DNA of 64,000 bases. It comes from Deroplatys truncata. Taxonomy: Eukaryota > Arthropoda > Insecta > Mantodea > Mantidae. This document shows positions 58,045 to 64,000 of the stretch, in pieces (position 1 is the first letter of the stretch; every line of letters starts with the position of its first letter). The translations under genes and the position numbers were made by a program. The stretch lies in the NCBI GenBank assembly GCA_030765065.1, contig CM060980.1, positions 60,186,364 to 60,250,363 of the forward strand, written 5' to 3'. The notes under the pieces are model-generated. The model worked only from the letters and a program-made list of their open reading frames with translations. It did not search any database and was not told the origin of the DNA.

Positions 58045-58724
58045 TATATGATTAAAAGCCATTAGTTGTTCAAAAAAAGGGTTTTATTATCCTTTGTTCT
58101 GATTACTTCTTTCCCAAAAGTATCAAACCTACAAGGTGCTATCAAGAAATGGGGGCTTGTTATTTGAAGTACAAAATTTCTAAGAATAATTTCGGATAGT
58201 TGAGAAGAGCACAGCTCAGAAATAATGAATCCTTAACTTTAAACCACATTAATATAAAACAATACATAAAATAAAAAATATATATTTTAGAACAATAAAC
58301 TAAAAACTTTGTCGGTTTTGCAGTTTTCATAAATGTAAAAGTTTGTGGCTTTCTTTAGAAACATTTTACGCATTTAAAATGAAAACAACAATTAAAAGTA
58401 ATGAAATACTACACTGAAATGACAAGATTTAATGCAATTCTACCCGGATGTGTTCTTAAAGCACGTACATATGTGGATATCAATAGCGATGTATAATGCT
58501 GTTCTGGTTTTCAGCAACAAACAGTGGTATTCAAAAAGACACCAACACTAAAACAAAAGTGCAAAATTTCAGTATTGCAGCATTTTGTTTTAGCAGAGTA
58601 CTAAATTTATAAAAAGAATTATTTTGGAGCAAAACCTTCACAACTATATTTCTGGCTATTCTTGTTAATTGCTCGAAATTCAACTCTCATTGAATATATA
58701 CTTAAAAAGATAATCTACATAATT
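58045..58724. other. No gene seen
   Basis: AT-rich; nothing supportable. Confidence 0.5.
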
Positions 58725-59437
58725 CCATAATATGGTTCGACTCGTTGAGTACTTCAATAAACCTCATCCCCCAAATTATTGTTAAATAACTTCAAAAACT
58801 GCACAACGAAATACTAATCTCAAGTGAATCACCATACGCCTGACTCCGTCTCATGTCGGAATTCTGAGAAATGAATCAGCTGATCAGGCAGCAAAAGAAG
58901 CCACTAAACGTCCCCCTCAGGACATCAAGATCCCAAACACGGATTTCATCATCTTCATCAAAATGTCTTGCATTAATAAATGGAGACAAACATGGAAAGC
59001 CACATCTAGAAGCAAGTTACATGATGTCTACCTTTCCGAGTCCAATCTTTAATACTATTATTTCAACCGCAAGGACCAAGTTGTATTGACTCGACTATGT
59101 ATTGGACATACTTCTATAACGGACAAACATCCCCGTGACCTTCCTGCTATGTGCGACCTTTGCAGATCCAATCTCACAGTTCATCATCTCGTTACAGCCT
59201 GCCGTCGCTATGTACAGCACCCAACAGCCTACCAGACGCCCCAAATTCAGCAAAACAAAGAACTTTAAACTTTATGATATCGACAGAATTGTGCAACAAT
59301 GTGTAGCGCACCTATCTAGAGAATTCAATGGTGTATGTACTGTTACTGTTTATACATGGTATTTTCATTGTAACCATGTTCTGTATTCTAAAGTAGTCGT
59401 GATATGACTTTAAAGTTTGAACGACAATAAAGAATAA
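58725..59437 (+). pseudogene. Non-LTR retrotransposon 3' end: RNase H C-terminus and tail
   Basis: One + frame runs almost unbroken from ITIRLTPSHVGILRNESADQ, then AAKEATK, at about 58825-58905. This is the S-H-x-G-I-x-G-N-E-x-A-D motif with the last RNase H Asp. It continues through INKWRQTWKATSRSKL to a stop at 59050, then on as VVLTRLCIGHTSITDKH, with CDLCRSNLTVHHLVTACRRY, the Cys/His block following RNase H. It stops at about 59268. A 3' UTR of about 165 bp ends with AATAAAGAATAATAATAC, an I-type AT-rich tail. 5'-truncated; no RT found upstream. It is less decayed than the copy at 12955-13620 and from a different lineage. Confidence 0.75.
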
Positions 59438-59846
59438 TAATACTTTGAACTGTCTCACAAAAACTTTTCCATTAGGCGTGGTGACAGTGGCTTCATTCTT
59501 GAGCAATACGCAACTTGTAGAACCATATGAGGACTGGAAAAATTCAAATGGAAATCAGATTCAGCTCCTACTAGAAGAGAATTGACGGAGGGCGCTCAAA
59601 TTAAGTCACCTTTTCAATATGTCTGATTAAAAGTGATGAGTATTCTAACAATCAAATAGGGCACACGAATATAATATTATATTTTACCAGAGAAAGCCTT
59701 AAGACGTTTATGTAAAATAAAAATGGGTCCCACTTGCATTAAATCCATCTCCTTTGTGTGAAAATATCGGTCGACCATGATCTACCCTACAAACCTACGC
59801 ACTAACTTCGATTTAACAAATACTTTTAAAGTACATTTTATTCTAG
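59438..59846. other. No gene seen
   Basis: No supportable feature apart from a pyrimidine-rich run (acattttattctag) just before the candidate exon. Confidence 0.5.
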
Positions 59847-60050
59847 TGTATACGTGCCAAGCTTAGTGCACCTAAATATGTTTCAAATGAAGAAACAGAT
59901 TTTGGTTTGTCTATAGAATTTGCTAAGAGAATATGTCGCTACGATCTAAGAGATAAAGAACAAAACGGAGCCATTAGTGCAGGTGAATTAACACCAGTGA
60001 TAATAAAGCAGTTGTGTCCATCCGTAGTTAAGAAATTACTCTATCGATAA
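59847..60050 (+). CDS. Weak candidate terminal exon, 67 codons, function unknown
   Basis: An open frame follows a splice-acceptor-like ttttattctag (ending 59846). It reads CIRAKLSAPKYVSNEETDFG, then LSIEFAKRICRYDLRDKEQN, and ends VVKKLLYR with a TAA at 60048-60050. AATAAA occurs at 60051-60056, directly after the stop. Residue composition is protein-like (mixed hydrophobic and charged), unlike most chance frames here. I do not recognise the family and see no partner exon in the window. A fragment of an unidentified transposable element or a chance frame is equally possible. Confidence 0.2.
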   Translation, partial: CIRAKLSAPKYVSNEETDFGLSIEFAKRICRYDLRDKEQNGAISAGELTPVIIKQLCPSVVKKLLYR

Positions 60051-60937
60051 AATAAATGCTTGCCTGTATGTAGTCCATCACAGCATAATGCCGTCAGGGA
60101 TTATTGACATTATTGTAATGCGAACCATGTAGATTATCGGTGCCCATACCGGAAAGTCCATGGGCAGGTATATACAGAGGGCCTGGAGAGCAGTTAGGGA
60201 GGTCCTGTCTGCCTCTCATATCCTGATTTATTGCAAACGGTCCAGGGGCGGAGGAGACAGATTAGGGAATCAATCAATGGCATGAAATGATTCAATTGTT
60301 CGATCGGCAGGCTCCTATTGTTACAAACGGGTGACAACAATCCAGCAGGGCTATACAGCAGACAGGTCCACCACATATGTATACAGTGTTACGCAGTTTG
60401 GAGGAGGTAGAGCTTCATGAATGAGGGGCACATACGTTCCGACTTCCTGCACTGATTTGTATATGCATGCTGCGTCGGTGCAGTTTTAATGAAAACGATG
60501 CAATCTCCGCTATACGGACAATGGCTAAACAGTGCAGGGAAAACTGGAAGTGAGAGCTATTAGTTATTGATACACGAACGTGGTCAACGGTTGTCGGATG
60601 TTAGGGTTGCTTCTCAAAGATACCCTTCACTTCCTCTCAAGTGCAACTGCTTTCTTTAAATGAAATACACTTTCACTCCCGCGAGCAAACATCGGATAGA
60701 AATGCCAACTGCCCTGTAATCTTTAAAAACTGCCCTGGATTTTATAACATTTTAACGTAACTCCTAAATACCTTTACGGCCGTTGTTTCCCTTAATTTAA
60801 AATGAACATTAGAATTTTCTATGTGCTTCAAACACATACAGCTCAGCTGTGTTGCCTAAAGGAAGAGATGCTTTGGAGACTCAGCAAGCCTAAATCCCTG
60901 ATGTATCGCAACTTGTGGGTTTCACTTCTGTATCGGG
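60051..60937. other. No gene seen
   Basis: More GC-balanced than its neighbours at 60130-60420, but without a recognisable feature. Confidence 0.45.
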
Positions 60938-60951
60938 ATGATCTACTCTAC

Positions 60952-61242
60952 ACGTCCTCCGTGGTGTAGTGGTTACCATGTTAGCCGTTAGTTCCCGAGT
61001 TCGCGGGTTCAAACCGATTTGGATTTTTTCGGCCGTAAAAGTCCATAGCATAGCTTCCTTCGGAAGGGAAGTAAAGCCAGTGGTCCCGTGTCGTAGATTT
61101 GCGGCGCGTAAAAGAACCTAAAGCCTGATAAAGAGACCTCTGAGCAAAATTAGCGTTCTTTCACGCCCAATATAGAATGGGACGCTATAAATCACAGCAG
61201 TTAAAGAGCGTCCGCAAATAAAATCTAATTTAATTTAATTTT
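60952..61242 (+). mobile_element. SINE-A, full length with perfect target duplication
   Basis: Head cgtcctccgtggtgtagtgg (A-box region), B box tcgcgggttcaaaccg, body tcgtagatttgcggcgcgta, and AT tail aaatctaatttaatttaatt. Flanked by a perfect 14-bp duplication, atgatctactctac, at 60938-60951 and 61243-61256. This is the best full-length reference here. Confidence 0.92.
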
Positions 61243-61256
61243 ATGATCTACTCTAC

Positions 61257-62349
61257 TGAAGGTGGAAGCTCAGCTCGATATCATAAGCGCGTGTAGTAGA
61301 GGGTTATCTTATTCCGTAGATAAAGTAGAGAAATTACCCGCATATGACAGGAAATTTGAATTTCTGAAGCGCATATTACATAATGGCGAAACACAATTAA
61401 CTGGGCTTTACACATCTGAAACACACTGTGCATTGCGTCAGCATATGTACGTAAGCCTGGTTCGAACATATCGAAGTCATAAAGAAAGAATAAAGAGGTG
61501 TTTTCAGGTGTTGAGTGGTATGAGAAATACAACACCAATTCTTCTAATTTACATTGTTGGCAATATATAACTTCTCAGTTCAAAAAGCCTAGTTAGCTAC
61601 AGAACGTAGCTTCACATTCCTTAGCAATTTACTTTATTGAATATTTCGCGTAGTTAGGAATTTATACGAGTAGGTCGATTTTGTGGGATGACTCCCTTTT
61701 TGGGAAGAATTAATAAAAGACATTCATGTCTAGACGTATTTAGTGGGTAAAAGATACCTGGCTTTTGATGCAGAAGTAGTCTCTGCTAGCAAAACACCGT
61801 ACGTTTCGTTGAATGTCTACTACAGACTTATCCCTTGAAGCGAGTGTTTTCTGCTAAACTCATCATATCAGAATGTTTTTCACACACCCAGCATCTTAAT
61901 GTACATATGTTTGACCATACTTATTTCGGAATGTCTTGTTTTATATTGAAATACAAAACATAGAACTGCGTTATTCATAGAAATATTGATTTCTAAGGGT
62001 AGTAATTCCCATGTGCTGTGCAGGAACTGCGGGAATCCTTGTCAGCTGGACAGTCGAGTTTGAACTTGCGACGGTAAGGGACATTAAAGTGTGTATATGT
62101 ATCTGTGTGGACCAGATATTGAAAGGTTCGTCGTACCTTAAACTAATCAACTATACAATATAGATTAAAGACGCATGACAAAAGGCATGAAGGAAATTCC
62201 CACACCTATATGAAAAAAAGAAGAAGAAAAAAAGATGTTAAAACATCTTTGGCAAACACTAGCCCCATGAAAATTTGAAATTTGAACTAGACCTACAACG
62301 ACACTGTCATCTTAAAAGAAATCAAAGAAGCCAACTATAATTACTAATA
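61257..62349. other. No recognised gene; unassigned frame
   Basis: A 102-codon + frame at 61262-61570 starts at the edge of the SINE target duplication. It matches no family I know, and an 85-codon minus frame overlaps it. The coding case is weak for both. Confidence 0.4.
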
Positions 62350-63175
62350 ATAACTAAATATTTCCTGGCCAGTGCTGAATCTAACTACAATTGTCATCCT
62401 GAAACCTAACAAGGACCCTACATCCCTTTGCTGCATTATGAGAAAAATTCCATAAAAAGTAATTAAGCAGAAGACAACGATGATTCTTGGAGAATAAAAA
62501 GGGAAACAACTCAAATTCATCAATAACGTCTTGAGCAAAACAAGATAAGTATCCAAGTCAATGATGATAAAAAACGGCGTCCTTCAAGGTTCTCTCCAAG
62601 GTGTCACCCAATTACTGAGTATCTTGATAGTATCTCCTCCATTGTAAAAGGCTTCCTTTTTCTGATGACGTCGTAATGATTGTGAAGGTTAGTCTTTGTT
62701 TTACATAGGAACTGTTTACCAAGACATCATAGGAAAAATCCAATGCAAGGTGCTGGAAATAGGTAAGTTAAAAATATACATACTTCATAAAACTTCATTA
62801 CGTCACTATAAATCAGGATTCATGTTGATTGGAAAAGTTTTTGGACACAATATTATTATGTAGTTAAAGCAGGAGCTTACGATGGCTGGACATCCTTAAA
62901 ACTGTGGATAGCTGGAGTGCCGATTTGCAAGTTCTACATAAAGGAATCATGCAATATTTAAAAGTTGAACTATGAGTGGAAAATATAAGATTTTTCAAGT
63001 CGTGTACTAAAATTTGAATCTTATTCAGAATTGTGCTATCAGGATAATTCATGGAGCCTAGAGTCTTGACATTTTGCTGCATTTTGTGGAGACGTCTTAA
63101 CTGTTGACATGTTGATGTCAAGCTCCGGTTGTAATTTTCCTTAAGAATTGTACGAGAAGTAGTCATTGAACATTT
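62350..63175 (+). pseudogene. Non-LTR retrotransposon RT remnant (CR1/Jockey-like)
   Basis: Near 62375 the + strand reads TTIVILKPNKDPTSL, the I-L-K-P-x-K-D-P block that opens Jockey/CR1-type RT domains. At about 62570 KNGVLQGSLQGV matches the G-V-P-Q-G-S motif, and near 62650 VKGFLFSDDVVMIVKV matches the F-A-D-D catalytic motif C, both Asp residues present. After about 250 bp of unreadable DNA, NLIQNCAIRIIHGA at about 63015-63055 matches the L-Q-(N/K)-x-A-I-R-I-I-x-G block after the RT palm. Deletions, stops and frameshifts throughout. No endonuclease domain or 3' tail identified. Confidence 0.65.
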
Positions 63176-63557
63176 ATTACCTCAAATTAATCCCGGTAAC
63201 GGCTGACAAATATGTCAGTCAGTTTCATTTTGTGGATATTTTAGCTGTTAGTAGAGCACAATAACCTCAAATTACAAATTTCTTCCATTCGTTCGGTTTC
63301 AAACGGAATTCCACGAATGAAGGCACTTCCCTCTTCCAAATGTCTGGACAAGCGAAACAGGATGATTTTTACTCCATTAACTTCATGCCTCTTGTTACCT
63401 GTATGAATCGTCAATGTCGATTCAGTTGCGTAGCGTTGGTGAATGGAAGAACATTTTGAAGACTGAGATGACACTTGATGATGCAAATGTGACGATGAGG
63501 GACCGAGGAATAAACAATGAATAAAGATCAACAGTGACTTACCAAATAGTCGTCATT
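63176..63557. other. No gene seen
   Basis: A 96-codon minus frame at 63241-63531 has no recognisable family. Confidence 0.45.
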
Positions 63558-64000
63558 GGCCTAACTAGTAGATGACTCGTGGTAACGTGTGAATGTCATA
63601 TTTGGGAGGTCCCAGGTTCGATTCCCGCCAACCGCCCACTCTGGCTTTGGGTTTTTCGTGGTTTTCCCTGGTCAGTAGGCGAATGCTGTAGTGGTTTCTC
63701 ATTTACCACGAATTTCCTTTCAATAATTTTCATTTCCTCCGTTTCCTTCTCATCTTTCAGGTGTGCTTCTAAGTTTTGTGGCGAATGTGAGTGCCAGACA
63801 GATGGTGCGGATGCATGCTCAAAGGAAAGAGTACTCCGTATGGACATTAGAGGACTGCTTGATGACGGGTCGCTCATTGCCCTCTCTAGGCAGTTTCACC
63901 AGTGCGACCTGTCTTAGAGCGTGGAACTTTTAGGGACTTTCGCGCATCTCTGTGGGCTGTCTGCCTGCGGCCGTAGACTCCAATGGCTCCTTCACTTCAT
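63558..64000 (+). mobile_element. SINE-C, cut by window end
   Basis: Head gatgactcgtggtaacgtgt, B box cccaggttcgattcccgcc, body gtagtggtttctcatttacc, a pyrimidine tract and gtgtgcttctaagttttgtg. The distal gtatggacattagaggactg and gctcattgccctctctaggc segments match 14985-15385. Confidence 0.75.

Noticed and set aside
61262..61570. 102-codon host gene
   Set aside because: It begins inside a SINE target duplication, has an overlapping minus frame of similar length, and shows no recognisable motif.

Overview
The window is a stretch of large, AT-rich arthropod (most likely insect) nuclear genome. I find no intact host gene. The organism call is inference. It rests on arthropod-style mariner and DD41D transposases, insect-like LTR and non-LTR retroelements, many tRNA-derived SINEs, abundant simple repeats, and no bacterial-style gene packing. 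Nearly every open frame is short and falls in a repeat. The sequence is best read as nested, decaying mobile elements separated by featureless DNA.

Layout. 0-12 kb: SINE copies, a possible solo LTR with leader, and the first copies of an abundant 0.85-1.1 kb dispersed repeat that I call family X. 12-17 kb: a non-LTR RNase H remnant, a short mariner-type element with long terminal inverted repeats (TIRs), and X copies. 17-25 kb: mostly empty DNA with SINEs, a tetranucleotide tract, a near-perfect hairpin and two tiny DNA-transposon scraps. 25.7-26.6 kb: a decayed hAT-type (GTF2IRD2/ZBED-like) transposase. 27-37 kb: the densest run of X copies, some abutting or head-to-head. 38-47 kb: two remnants of non-LTR reverse transcriptase (RT) and several SINEs. 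47.8-49 kb: a broken DD34D mariner. 49.4-50.9 kb: an X copy lodged in a SINE, beside inverted SINE heads. 51.4-52.3 kb: a satellite-like array with a monomer of about 147 bp. 53.4-58.0 kb: a DD41D transposon split by a partial LTR retroelement, with 269 bp of the transposase repeated on both sides. 58.7-64 kb: another RNase H remnant, one weak candidate exon, a SINE with a perfect 14-bp target duplication, an RT remnant, and a SINE running off the edge.

All transposase, RT and gag frames carry stops, frameshifts or lost catalytic residues, so nothing here looks autonomous. The most informative objects are the DD41D/LTR composite, family X (possibly a Helentron-type non-autonomous element), the nucleosome-length tandem array, and SINEs with different heads but shared tails. 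Family names X and SINE-A to SINE-F are local labels. Boundaries were set by eye and may be off by several bases.
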